Assembly: GCF_018531495.1 (NCBI RefSeq)
Contig: NZ_JAHDTI010000002.1
Location: forward strand, 124,001 to 188,000
Source of the DNA: Nonomuraea sediminis
GTDB taxonomy: Bacteria; Actinomycetota; Actinomycetes; Streptosporangiales; Streptosporangiaceae
Direction of reading: 5' to 3'
DNA length: 64,000 nucleotides
Shown: positions 24,441-33,305 of the stretch, piece by piece
Layout: every line of letters begins with the position of its first letter
How positions within the stretch are numbered: the stretch's first letter is position 1
Notes under the pieces: model-generated
The model's database searches: none
The model's input: the letters and a program-made list of their open reading frames with translations, nothing else
Told to the model about the DNA's origin: nothing
Made by a program: the position numbers and the translations under genes

Positions 24441-25481
24441 ATGTTCCGCGCCCTGCTCCTCGCCGCCCTCACCATGTCGGGGACCGCCATGACGACGCCC
24501 CCCGCCGTCGACCTCCAGCGCGTGCTGGAGCGGGAGGTGTCCGACGGCGGCGGCCCCGGCATCGTCGCCGACCTGCGAGACCGTCACGCGAAGCCGTGGT
24601 TCGGCACGGCCGGGGTGGCCGACCTGACGACCGGAAGTAGGCGCCGGCCAGGCGAGCACTTCCGCATCGGCAGCTTCACCAAGGCCTTCACCGGCACCGT
24701 GGTCCTGCAACTGGCGGCGGCGGGCAAGCTCAGCCTGGACGACACGGTGGCCAAGTGGCTGCCCGGCGTGGTGGAGGACAAGCTCGGCGGCGACGGCACC
24801 AAGATCAGCATCAGGCAGCTGCTCAACCACACGAGCGGGCTGCCCGACGCCGTCCCCGGCAAGCCGACCCCGCCGCCCGAGGAGCCCGGCAAGCGCTTCA
24901 TCTACTCCAAGGTCAACTACAACCTGGCCGGGATGATCGTCGAACGTGCCACGGGCTCGACGCTCGCCGAGCAGATCCAGCGGCGCATCGCCGGCCCGCT
25001 GCACCTGATGGGCACCTACCTGCCGGGCGCCGACAACACCTTGCGCGACCCGCACGCCCGCCACTACTCGAAGTTCGACGAGGCCGGCCGTCCCACGGCG
25101 GTCCACGACGTGACCGACGCGGACCTGAGCTGGGCTGGGGCCGCGGGCGGCATGGTCTCGACCACCTCGGACCTGCACCGCTTCCTCAGTGCCCTGCTGC
25201 GCGGCCGCCTCCTGCCGCCCGCCCAGCAGAAGGAGATGTTCACCACCGTCTCCACGGAGGGCTCGGACTGGGTCCCCGACACCCGCTACGGCCTCGGCGT
25301 CTACTCCCAGACGCTCGGGTGCGGCCGCACGCTCTGGGGCGGCGGCGGGTACATCCAGGGCTCGGTGTCGTACGCCATGGGCGACCGCAGGGGCACCCGC
25401 GTGCTGGTGAGCAACCTGAACGGCGACTGGAACGACTTCTACAAGACCATGAAGCACCTCTTCGAACCCACCTTCTGCTAG
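24441..25481 (+). CDS. S12-family serine hydrolase with altered active-site motifs
   Basis: This 346-residue protein has the beta-lactamase/DD-peptidase fold, and its N-terminus (about 1-20) is a probable short signal peptide. The nucleophile motif SFTK is present (Ser78, Lys81) within FRIGSFTKAFTG. The second motif, normally YxN, reads YSK (155-157) in FIYSKVNYNLAG. The third motif, normally HxG, reads as a run of four glycines (300-303). So the Ser-Lys pair is kept while two of three motifs are changed. Activity may be esterase-like, or the protein may be a binding paralog. AAGGAG precedes the ATG. The PucR gene follows after 10 bp, so they form one unit controlled by the large inverted repeat. 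Confidence 0.85.
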   Translation: MFRALLLAALTMSGTAMTTPPAVDLQRVLEREVSDGGGPGIVADLRDRHAKPWFGTAGVADLTTGSRRRPGEHFRIGSFTKAFTGTVVLQLAAAGKLSLDDTVAKWLPGVVEDKLGGDGTKISIRQLLNHTSGLPDAVPGKPTPPPEEPGKRFIYSKVNYNLAGMIVERATGSTLAEQIQRRIAGPLHLMGTYLPGADNTLRDPHARHYSKFDEAGRPTAVHDVTDADLSWAGAAGGMVSTTSDLHRFLSALLRGRLLPPAQQKEMFTTVSTEGSDWVPDTRYGLGVYSQTLGCGRTLWGGGGYIQGSVSYAMGDRRGTRVLVSNLNGDWNDFYKTMKHLFEPTFC

Positions 25482-25491
25482 AGAGACAGGC

Positions 25492-26976
25492 ATGACCGGA
25501 GTCCCGCTGGAGCTGCTGGTGGCCCAGGTGGGTGAGGACCTGCTCGAGATCCTGGTGACGCCCGGACCCACCGAGCTGACCCGCACCGCCGTCCACGACC
25601 CGCTGGACGCCGGGCCGCCGCCGCCCGGCTCGCTGGTGCTGCTCGTCGGGCTGGACCCCGCGGCGCCCGAGGCGGCCGCGGCGGTGCGCGGGCTGCGCGG
25701 CGCGGCCGCCGTGGTGGCCGGTCCGTGCGCGGACGAGGCGTGCGGACCCCTGGCGGAGGCGGCCCGCGACGCGGGTCTGGCGCTGCTGCGCATGCGCTGG
25801 CCGCTGGCGTGGACCCACCTGTTCACGCTGGCTGAGGACGTCACCACGGCGCCGGACAGGGAGCAGGCGGCGGGCGACGTGGGCGGGGTCCCGCCCGGCG
25901 ACCTGCAGGCTCTGGCCGGGGCCGTCGCCGTCGCCCTCGGCCGGCCCGTAGTGTTCGTGGACGCGCAGTGGCGGCTGCTCGCGTACTCGGCGCTCGATCA
26001 CCGCTCCGCCGACCACCTGCAGCGGGAGACCGTGCTCAACCGTGCCGTGCCCGAGGCGGAGGCCCTGCCGGAGGCCCGCAGGGCGCTGCTGCGCGACACG
26101 CGCGCCCGCCGCTTCGGCAGCGGCGGGTCCTCGCGGGTCGGCGTGGGCATCAGGGTGGGCTCCGAGCCGTGCGGCATGCTCTGGGTGCTCGAGGGCGCGA
26201 CGCCCCTTCCCGACGACCGGCTCGAGCTGGTCGAGGAGTTCGCCAGGCTCGCGGGCGCCCACGTCGGCCAGGCGCGGGCCGCCCGCAGCCGGTACGGCGA
26301 GCTGGCCGAGATCGCGCTCGAGGGCGGCGACGGCGCCGAGGCCGCCTGCCGCGAACTCGGGCTCGACCCGGGCGCGGGCCTGGCGGTGGTCGCGGTCGGC
26401 GCGCGCGAGGAACTGCTCGGCGGCGTGCTCCTGGAGAGCCTGACCGCCTACCTGGAGGCCTACCGCAGGCCCGCCGCCTGCGTGCTGCGCGGCGACACGG
26501 TCTACTTCCCGCTCGGCGCGCGCGCCAGGGAGATCGCCGACGACGCCGTGCGGCGCATCCGCGGGCGGCACCGGCTGATCGCCGGCGTGGGCGGCCGGGT
26601 GCGCGACGTGGCGGGCCTGCCGGGCTCGGCGCGCCAGGCCGGGCTGGTGCTCGAGGTCCTGCGGGAGCGCGAGGACGGCCCGGCGGTGGCGAGCGTGGCC
26701 GAGGTCCGCACCCAGGTGGCCGTGACGGAGCTGCGCCACCTGCTCGGCGACCATCCGGAGCTGCTGGTCCACCGGGCGCCGGGTGAGGACTGGGTGCTGG
26801 CCTGGCTGGAGGCCGGCGGCGACTACCGCGCCGCCGCCGACCGGCTCGGCCTCCACCCCAACACGCTCAGGTATCGCGTCCGCAAGCTCGCTGAGGCCGG
26901 CACCGACCTGCGCGACCCCGACATCCGGCTGGCGGCCTGGCTCCGGCTGCGGCTGGGCATGCCGTACAAGAGGTGA
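25492..26976 (+). CDS. PucR-family transcriptional regulator (paralog 1)
   Basis: This 494-residue regulator has an N-terminal PucR-like sensory region, a middle GAF/GGDEF-like region (VVFVDAQWRLLAYSALD, about 155-171) and a C-terminal HTH_30 at about 430-490 (YRAAADRLGLHPNTLRYRVR). PucR proteins control purine, D-amino-acid or peptide catabolism in actinomycetes. It is 10 bp downstream of the S12 gene and 48 bp upstream of the PLP decarboxylase. It is a clear paralog of the regulator at 29574-31097. Confidence 0.92.
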   Translation: MTGVPLELLVAQVGEDLLEILVTPGPTELTRTAVHDPLDAGPPPPGSLVLLVGLDPAAPEAAAAVRGLRGAAAVVAGPCADEACGPLAEAARDAGLALLRMRWPLAWTHLFTLAEDVTTAPDREQAAGDVGGVPPGDLQALAGAVAVALGRPVVFVDAQWRLLAYSALDHRSADHLQRETVLNRAVPEAEALPEARRALLRDTRARRFGSGGSSRVGVGIRVGSEPCGMLWVLEGATPLPDDRLELVEEFARLAGAHVGQARAARSRYGELAEIALEGGDGAEAACRELGLDPGAGLAVVAVGAREELLGGVLLESLTAYLEAYRRPAACVLRGDTVYFPLGARAREIADDAVRRIRGRHRLIAGVGGRVRDVAGLPGSARQAGLVLEVLREREDGPAVASVAEVRTQVAVTELRHLLGDHPELLVHRAPGEDWVLAWLEAGGDYRAAADRLGLHPNTLRYRVRKLAEAGTDLRDPDIRLAAWLRLRLGMPYKR

Positions 26977-27024
26977 CCGCCGGGGTTGTCCGGCAGGCCA
27001 GAGTGCGGAGCTCACGGCGGGGGC

Positions 27025-28398
27025 ATGGTGGGGCTCATGAGGTTGAACGTGCTGATCGACGAGGTGCTGCGGGCGATGGCAGAGTCCGCGGCGAAGCGCG
27101 GCGGGCCGGTCCCCGCCGTGACGCCGGCCGAGCTGGCCGCACGGGTCAGGGCCGTGCTAGACGAGGCGGGCGGGGCACTGCCTGACAGCGGCACCGGCCC
27201 GCTGGAGGCGGTGTCCGCCATCACGAGCCTGCTGGTGTACGGCAGCGCCGACCCGGCAGACCCGGCGTGCGCCGCCCACCTGCACTGCCCGCCCCTCCCC
27301 GAGGCGGTCGCCGCCGACCTGGCCGTGTCCGCGCTCAACCCGTCGCTGGACTCCTGGGACCAGGCGCCCGCCGCGGTGACGCTGGAGCGCGAGCTGGTCA
27401 CGGCCCTGGCCGGCCTGACCAGGTTCGACCCCGGGCGCGCCTCGGGCACGGTGACGACCGGCGGCAGCGAGTCCAACCTGATGGGCCTGATGCTGGCCCG
27501 CGACCGCGCCCCCGCCGGGCGCAGGCGCGTGTTCTGCTCGCAGGGCGCGCACTTCTCGATCCAGCGGGCCGCGGCGCTGCTCGGGCTGGACGGCGTCGAG
27601 CCGATCGCCACCGACGCGACGCACCGGATGGATCCGGCGAGCCTGGCCGCGGCCCTGACCGGCTGCGAGCGGGCGGGCGACGTGCCGGTCGCGGTGGTGG
27701 CGACGGCGGGCACCACCGACACCGGCGCCGTCGACCCGCTCGCCGAGATCGCGGACGTGGCCTCGGCGCACGGCGTCTGGCTGCACGTGGACGCCGCGCA
27801 CGGCGGCGGCGCGCTGCTGTCGGACCGGCTGGCCCCGCTGGTCCGCGGCATCGAGCGGGCCGACTCGGTCGGGATCGACCTGCACAAGTTCGGGTGGGTC
27901 CCGGCCGCGGCAGGGGTGTTCCTGGTGCGCGACGCCGGGGCGATGGCCGGGCTGGAGACCCGCGCCGCCTACCTCAACCCGGCCGACGACGTGGCCGAGG
28001 GGTACGACGGGCTGCTCGGCCAGTCGCTGCGCACGACCAGGCGGGCGGACTGCGCCAAGATCCTCGTGGTGCTGCGCTCGCTGGGCAGGCGCGGGCTCGG
28101 CGAGCTGGTGGACCGCTGCCACGACCTGGCCCTGCGCGCCGCCGACCTGATCGTCGCCGACCCGGAGCTCGAGCTGGTGGCGCCGCCGGTGCTGTCCACG
28201 GTCGTCTTCCGCTACCGCGACGGCGACGAGGTCAACGCGGCGCTGCGCCGCCGGCTGCTCAGACAGGGCCGCGCCGTGGTCGGCCGTACCGAGCTGGACG
28301 GCCGGGTCTGCCTCAAGCTCACCCTGCTGAACCCGGAGACCGACGTGGCGTCCCTGTTGTCGGCCGTGGTCATGGCGGGCAGGGAGGAGAGCCGGTGA
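27025..28398 (+). CDS. PLP-dependent group II amino-acid decarboxylase
   Basis: This 457-residue enzyme has the glutamate/aromatic/diaminobutyrate decarboxylase fold. Key motifs are TGGSESNLMGLM near the phosphate site, LHVDAAHGGG with the PLP-contacting Asp, and DLHKFGW with the Schiff-base Lys (about residue 286). It converts an amino acid to its amine and carbon dioxide; the substrate could be an aromatic amino acid, diaminobutyrate or glutamate. The ATG at 27025 is my choice; 27037 is an alternative. Its end overlaps the following S12 hydrolase start (GTGA), so the two are translationally coupled. Confidence 0.91.
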   Translation: MVGLMRLNVLIDEVLRAMAESAAKRGGPVPAVTPAELAARVRAVLDEAGGALPDSGTGPLEAVSAITSLLVYGSADPADPACAAHLHCPPLPEAVAADLAVSALNPSLDSWDQAPAAVTLERELVTALAGLTRFDPGRASGTVTTGGSESNLMGLMLARDRAPAGRRRVFCSQGAHFSIQRAAALLGLDGVEPIATDATHRMDPASLAAALTGCERAGDVPVAVVATAGTTDTGAVDPLAEIADVASAHGVWLHVDAAHGGGALLSDRLAPLVRGIERADSVGIDLHKFGWVPAAAGVFLVRDAGAMAGLETRAAYLNPADDVAEGYDGLLGQSLRTTRRADCAKILVVLRSLGRRGLGELVDRCHDLALRAADLIVADPELELVAPPVLSTVVFRYRDGDEVNAALRRRLLRQGRAVVGRTELDGRVCLKLTLLNPETDVASLLSAVVMAGREESR

Positions 28399-29666
28399 CA
28401 GGGCTGGCGGAGCGCCTGGCCGTACTGGTGGCCGAGCACGAGGTGCCGGGCGCGGCGGTGGCGGTGCTGGCGGGCGGCGAGGTGCGCGAGGCGGCGGCCG
28501 GCGTGCTGAGCCTGCGGACCGGCTGGCCGGCGACCCCTGACGCGCTGTTCCAGATCGGCTCGGTCACCAAGATCTGGACCGCCGCGCTGATCATGCAGCT
28601 GGCACAGGAGGGCAGGCTGGATCTGGACGCGCCGGTGAGCGCCTGCCTGCCCGGCTTCCGCGACGGCATCACGCCACGCCACCTGCTCAGCCACACCTCG
28701 GGCCTGGAGGGCGACCTCTACGACGACTTCGGCCCCGGCGACGACGCGCTGGCCCGGTACGTGGCCGCGCTCGACGACATCGCGCCGCAGGTCTTCCCGC
28801 CCGGCGAGCTGTTCTCCTACTGCAACACCGGCTACTGCGTGCTCGGCAGGATCGTCGAGGTCGTCACCGCGACGACGTGGGAGCACGCCCTCGTCGAGCG
28901 GCTCGCGGGACCGCTCGGCCTGGGCGTGGCCACCTCGGCCGAGCAGGCGATCCTCGGCAGGCCCGCCGTCGGCCATCTGGACGGCAGCCCGGCGCCGGTG
29001 TGGGCGTTGCCGCGCTCGAACGCCGCCGCCGGCGCCTGCCTGGCGATGAGCGCCGCCGACCTGGTGCGGTTCGCCGCCGCGTACCTGGACGCCGAGTGGG
29101 CCGCCCTGCCGCAGGTGACCCTGCCGCCCGGGGTGGGGCGGCGCGGCCGGTGGTGGGGACTCGGGTGGGAGGTCTTCGACTGGCCTGGCGGGCCGGTCAT
29201 CGGGCACGACGGCAACACGGTCGGCCAGACGGCGTTCCTGCGCGCCGTGCCCGCCGCCGGGGTGGCGATCGCGCTGCTCACCAACGGAGGCCGGGCCCGC
29301 GCCCTGTTCAACGAGCTGGCCGCTCCGCTGCTCGACGAGCTGGCCGGGGTCCGCATGCCGCCGCCTGCCGTACCTCCGGCCGGTCCTGTCCCTGCCGACC
29401 CGACGCGTTTCGAGGGGCGCTACGCCTCCAAGGCGATCTCGGTCGAGGTCGTCAGGGAGGGCGCGGCCTTCCGCCTGACGGTGAGCGACGAGGAGGACCG
29501 TGAGACGTTCACCGCCGTCCCGCTCGACCGCGACACCCTGATCACGCTGGAGGAGCAGGACGGCGCGCACACCTCAGTCGCCTTCGTCGGCGACGCGGGC
29601 GACGGCCGGGCCCGCTACCTGCACCTGAGCGCGCGGGCGCTGCCCCGCCGCGAGGCGCAGGCGTAG
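28395..29666 (+). CDS. S12-family serine hydrolase (beta-lactamase fold)
   Basis: This 423-residue protein has all three active-site motifs: SVTK in FQIGSVTKIW, YCN in FSYCNTGY and HDG in VIGHDGNTVG. A C-terminal lipocalin-like or beta domain (from about residue 330, FEGRYASKAISVEVV) is common in D-aminopeptidase-like members. There is no signal peptide, so it acts in the cytoplasm. It is coupled to the PLP decarboxylase by a GTGA overlap. The most likely reactions are hydrolysis of an ester or of an amide next to a D-residue. The last 93 bp overlap the convergent PucR gene. Confidence 0.92.
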   Translation: MTGLAERLAVLVAEHEVPGAAVAVLAGGEVREAAAGVLSLRTGWPATPDALFQIGSVTKIWTAALIMQLAQEGRLDLDAPVSACLPGFRDGITPRHLLSHTSGLEGDLYDDFGPGDDALARYVAALDDIAPQVFPPGELFSYCNTGYCVLGRIVEVVTATTWEHALVERLAGPLGLGVATSAEQAILGRPAVGHLDGSPAPVWALPRSNAAAGACLAMSAADLVRFAAAYLDAEWAALPQVTLPPGVGRRGRWWGLGWEVFDWPGGPVIGHDGNTVGQTAFLRAVPAAGVAIALLTNGGRARALFNELAAPLLDELAGVRMPPPAVPPAGPVPADPTRFEGRYASKAISVEVVREGAAFRLTVSDEEDRETFTAVPLDRDTLITLEEQDGAHTSVAFVGDAGDGRARYLHLSARALPRREAQA

Positions 29667-31097
29667 CCAGGCCAGCAGCCGCGTGTCCGGGTCGTCCAGG
29701 TCGAGGCCCAGCTCGGCCAGGCGCCGGATGCGGTAGCGGACGCCGTTGGGGTGCAGGCCCGTGCGCCCGGCCACCCCGGCGGCGTCGCCCAGGGCCTCGA
29801 TCCAGGCCAGCGCCGTCTCCTCCTGCGCCAGCGGGAGCTCGTGCAGCAACAGCTCGGGCGTGGCCGCCAGCAGCTCGAGGAACTCCCGTACGGCCACGCG
29901 GGCGCGCAACGTGGCATCGTCAGGCTCGCCGCCCTCCTCGAGCACGCCGAGCACCAGGTGGGCCAGGCGCCGGGAACGGGCGAGCCCGGCGCCGTCCCGC
30001 GCGGTGCCGCCGATGCCCGCCCTGATGCCCAGGTCCGTGGCGAGCCCGGCGACCACCTCGTAGGCGGAGTCGCCGGGCAGGATGCAGTAGACGACGTCCG
30101 ACCGCTGCACGCACGCGGCGGCGTGCCGCCGGGCGGCCAGCGCGGCCGAGACCGCGTCGAGCACCCGGGCCCCGTCCGCGGCCCGGACGGCCACCACCGC
30201 GCACCCCGCCGACAGGTCCAGGCCGAGCGCGCGGCAGGCGGCCGCGGCGTCCCTGCCGTCGATGGCCTGCCCCGCCAGCCGCCCGCGGCGCTCGCGGTCG
30301 CGCGTGCGGGCGGCCAGGTGCCGCGCCACGTGCGGGCCGCTCAGCCGGGCGACCTCCTCGATCACCGCCAGCAGCTCCAGCGGCAGTTGGTCGTGCCCCT
30401 CGAGGACCCAGAGCATGCCCACCGGCTGCCCGGCCGACCGCACGCCCGCGCCGATCCGCCAGACGGCCTCGTCCCCGTCCTCGTTCCAGAAGCGCAGCGC
30501 CCGGTTGCCGGCCAGCAGCAGCCGCCGGGTGGCCGAGGGCGCCTCCCGCTCCGGCACCGCCCTGGCCAGCAGCAGCTCGCGATGCAGGGCGTCGGTCCAC
30601 TGGCCGAGCACGGCCGAGTAGGCCAGCAGCCGCCACTCAGGGTCGACGAACATCACCGGCCGCCCCAGCAGGGCCGCCGCGTCGTCGGCGAGCGTGTCGA
30701 GGTCCCCCGGCGCGATCCCGGCGAGCGCCTGGGCCGCCGTGCCCGGTGCCCTGTCAGCGGAGGCCGCCTCGACCAGGGCGAACACCCGCGCCCACGGCAG
30801 AGGGCAGGTCAGCAGCGCCACTCCGGCCCGCTGTGCCGCTTCGGCGACCTCGGCGCACGCCGGGGTGCGGACCACCACGGCCGCCGCCTCGACCAGGCCG
30901 TACAGGACGGCGGCCGAACCCGGCGCGGCGGGATCGACGCCGACGAGCAGGACGACCGAGCCCGAGCGGGACGAGGGCGGCTTCAGCGAGTCGTGCAGGA
31001 CAGGCCCGGTGATCGCGACGTCGAGCCCGCGCGGCGCGGTCACCGCGGTGAAGTCACCCGCCTCGAGCAGCCGGGCCAGTGACGAACCTCCGCTCAC
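29574..31097 (-). CDS. PucR-family transcriptional regulator (paralog 2)
   Basis: This 507-residue regulator has the same layout as the one at 25492-26976. Shared segments include VVLLVGVDPAAP, VMFVDPEWRLLAYSAV and a C-terminal HTH with GLHPNGVRYRIRRLAELG. I chose the GTG at 31097 with GAGGAGCGGGG upstream; the longer start at 31133 has none. It is divergent from the MFS-hydrolase-M16 operon, so it probably controls that operon. Its 3' end overlaps the convergent S12 gene by 93 bp, which places a negatively acting antisense arrangement there. Confidence 0.92.
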   Translation of the reverse strand: MSGGSSLARLLEAGDFTAVTAPRGLDVAITGPVLHDSLKPPSSRSGSVVLLVGVDPAAPGSAAVLYGLVEAAAVVVRTPACAEVAEAAQRAGVALLTCPLPWARVFALVEAASADRAPGTAAQALAGIAPGDLDTLADDAAALLGRPVMFVDPEWRLLAYSAVLGQWTDALHRELLLARAVPEREAPSATRRLLLAGNRALRFWNEDGDEAVWRIGAGVRSAGQPVGMLWVLEGHDQLPLELLAVIEEVARLSGPHVARHLAARTRDRERRGRLAGQAIDGRDAAAACRALGLDLSAGCAVVAVRAADGARVLDAVSAALAARRHAAACVQRSDVVYCILPGDSAYEVVAGLATDLGIRAGIGGTARDGAGLARSRRLAHLVLGVLEEGGEPDDATLRARVAVREFLELLAATPELLLHELPLAQEETALAWIEALGDAAGVAGRTGLHPNGVRYRIRRLAELGLDLDDPDTRLLAWLRLRLAAGQRPRAQVQVAGPAVARVADEGD

Positions 31098-31185
31098 GAC
31101 CCCGCTCCTCACCGGACAACGAATCCTGGACAACGTTAGCCGATCGGACAGAGCCTGCCGGGCGGCGGAACTCCAGGGTGGAGGA

Positions 31186-32448
31186 ATGGACGAACCGCTC
31201 CGTAACGTGCTGCGCGAGCACGGCCTGAGCCTCTACCCGGTCACCGCGCTGGGCGCCCTGGTGATCAGCAACTCCTTCGCCGACACCGGACTCACCGTGC
31301 TCGGTCCCGACCTGCGCACCGAGCTCGGGCTGAGCGTGGGTGACCTGGCGAGCGCGATGTCGGTGCAGTTCCTGGCGCTCGCGGTGGCCCCGCTGCTGCT
31401 GGCCGGGCTGGTCACCGGGCGTCCGCGGCGCGCCGTGCTGTCGGTCGTGACCGGGCTGGTGTGGAGCGCCGCGACCGCGGCCGTCGCGCTCACCACGGGC
31501 GCGTGGAGCCTGGCGCTGGTCGTGCTGGTCTTCGGCATGGCCAACGGCAGTACCGTCTCCCTGCACACCCCGCTGCTGGTGGACACCTACCCCGCCGCGG
31601 TGCGGGCCAGGATGCTCACCCTGTACGGCGCGGCCGGAGCACTGGCCTACCTGGCCGCTCCCCTCGTGGTGTCCGCGCTCACCGGCTGGCTCGGGCTGGG
31701 CTGGCGCGCGGCGTTCGCCGTGCTCGGCGGGCTGTCCGGGCTGACGTGCCTGTTCGCGGTGCGCCTGCGCGACCCCGGGATCGGCCGTTTCGACGCGCCC
31801 GCGGACGCTCCGCCCAGGACCGGCCTGCTCGCCGCGGTCAAGGCCATGGCCGCCACGCCGACGCTGCGGCGCGTCCTGGCCGGGTTCACCGCGTTCGGCG
31901 CCTTGCAGGTGCCCGTCTCGACGCTGGTCTCGGTCCACCTGGAGGACCGCTGGCAGCTCGGCGCCGGTGCCCGCGGGATCTTCTTCACCTGCACGGCCGG
32001 GGTCATGCTGGTGGCGCTGCTCGCGGCGGGGCGGCCGCTCGACCGCGTCTTCCAGGCCCGTCCCGGCGGGGTGGCGGTGCTGTGCGGGTCCGCGGTGACC
32101 GTGACCGCGCTCATGTACACGGCGGGCGTGCTGGCGCCCGCGCTGCCGCTCGCGCTGGCCGCCTTCGTGCTGGCCGCGGCGGCCCAGGCGCTGATCGTGC
32201 CGACCGCCCAGCTGCTGTGCCAGTCGGTGATCGCGCCCGCGCATCGGGCGCACGCGGCGGCGGTGAGCGCCTTCGCGCTGGCCGGTGGCGGCATGGCGGG
32301 CGCCGCGCTGCTCGGCTCCGCCGAACGGGCGCTGGGCGCGGCGGGGGCGGTGGTGGCCATCGCCGTGCCCGGGGTGGTGGCCGCGATGGTCATCGCCTCG
32401 GCCGGCCGTACTCTCCCCCGCGACCTGGCGCCGGCGGTGGGCCGATGA
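31186..32448 (+). CDS. MFS transporter (CynX/NimT-like)
   Basis: This 420-residue protein has 12 hydrophobic helices. The first loop ISNSFADTGLTVLGPDLRTELGLS and the cytoplasmic AAVRARMLTLYGAAGALAYLA fit MFS carriers. It opens an operon with an alpha/beta hydrolase and the M16 pair, all coupled. The ATG has a GTGGAGGA site 88 bp after the divergent PucR start. It may import or export a peptide or ester handled by the downstream hydrolases. Confidence 0.9.
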   Translation: MDEPLRNVLREHGLSLYPVTALGALVISNSFADTGLTVLGPDLRTELGLSVGDLASAMSVQFLALAVAPLLLAGLVTGRPRRAVLSVVTGLVWSAATAAVALTTGAWSLALVVLVFGMANGSTVSLHTPLLVDTYPAAVRARMLTLYGAAGALAYLAAPLVVSALTGWLGLGWRAAFAVLGGLSGLTCLFAVRLRDPGIGRFDAPADAPPRTGLLAAVKAMAATPTLRRVLAGFTAFGALQVPVSTLVSVHLEDRWQLGAGARGIFFTCTAGVMLVALLAAGRPLDRVFQARPGGVAVLCGSAVTVTALMYTAGVLAPALPLALAAFVLAAAAQALIVPTAQLLCQSVIAPAHRAHAAAVSAFALAGGGMAGAALLGSAERALGAAGAVVAIAVPGVVAAMVIASAGRTLPRDLAPAVGR

Positions 32449-33305
32449 GCGGGTACGCGCGCACCCGCGACGGGCGCAGGCTGCACTACGTGACCTCGGG
32501 CGCGGGCGAGCCTGTGGTGGTCCTCGAGGCCGGGCTGGGCGCGACGCGCACCGAGTGGGCGCTGGTGACGCCGATCGTGGCGACGCGGACCGCGGTGCTC
32601 GCCTACGACCGGGCGGGGCTGGGGCTCAGCGAGCCTGACCGGGCCCGCCGCGATCACGTCAGGATGGCCGGGGACCTGCTCGATCTGCTGCGCGAGACCG
32701 GTCCCTGCGTGCTGGTCGGGCACAGCCTGGGCGGCGCGCTGGTCGAACGCTTCGCCCGGCTCCACCCGGAGCGCGTGGCGGGGCTGGTGCTGGTCGACCC
32801 GTCGGTCCCGCTCGAGGACGTCACCCTGCCGCGCAGCCCCGCCTACGCGCTGGCCAGGCTGCTCCAGCCCGTCGGCGACGCGCTGGAAGCCGCGGGCCAT
32901 CTCCTGCGGCTGGCGACGGGACGACCCACGGCTGACACCCTCCGGCTGGCCGCCTACCTGCCGCCCGACCTGCGCGACCAGACGCTGGCCGAGCTCAGCG
33001 CCCGCTCCGCGCTGCGCGCCACCAGGGCCGAGAGCGCCGCCCAGCAGCGCAGCCTGCACGAACTGCACGAACTGCGCGGGACCGCAGCGCTGCCGGACGT
33101 GCCCATCACGGTGATCACCGCAGGGGTGCGCCCTGCCGGGTACGCGGAGCTGTGGGCGAGCCTGGCCGACAGCCACCGCGGGCTGGTGGCCGGCAGCCCC
33201 CTGGGCAGGCACGTCGTAGCGGACGGCGCCGGACACTTGGTCCCCCAGGACCGTCCCGACCTGGTGGCCGAGGAGATCCTGCGGGTGGTGCGCCGTGCCG
33301 CGTGA
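32445..33305 (+). CDS. Alpha/beta hydrolase
   Basis: This 286-residue hydrolase has the nucleophile elbow GHSLGG with Ser94, the oxyanion-side GLGATRTEW, Asp in LVDPSVP and His in GAGHLVPQDRP near 263. It overlaps the MFS stop by ATGA. It may cleave an ester, amide or lactone in the substrate brought in by the MFS. There is no signal peptide. Confidence 0.92.
   Translation: MSGYARTRDGRRLHYVTSGAGEPVVVLEAGLGATRTEWALVTPIVATRTAVLAYDRAGLGLSEPDRARRDHVRMAGDLLDLLRETGPCVLVGHSLGGALVERFARLHPERVAGLVLVDPSVPLEDVTLPRSPAYALARLLQPVGDALEAAGHLLRLATGRPTADTLRLAAYLPPDLRDQTLAELSARSALRATRAESAAQQRSLHELHELRGTAALPDVPITVITAGVRPAGYAELWASLADSHRGLVAGSPLGRHVVADGAGHLVPQDRPDLVAEEILRVVRRAA

Noticed and set aside
25240..27015. 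Long antisense ORF of 591 codons opposite the PucR gene
   Set aside because: Its composition is Arg/Gln/His/Pro-rich with no domain, as expected of the mirror frame of high-GC coding DNA; PucR on the plus strand has clear domains.
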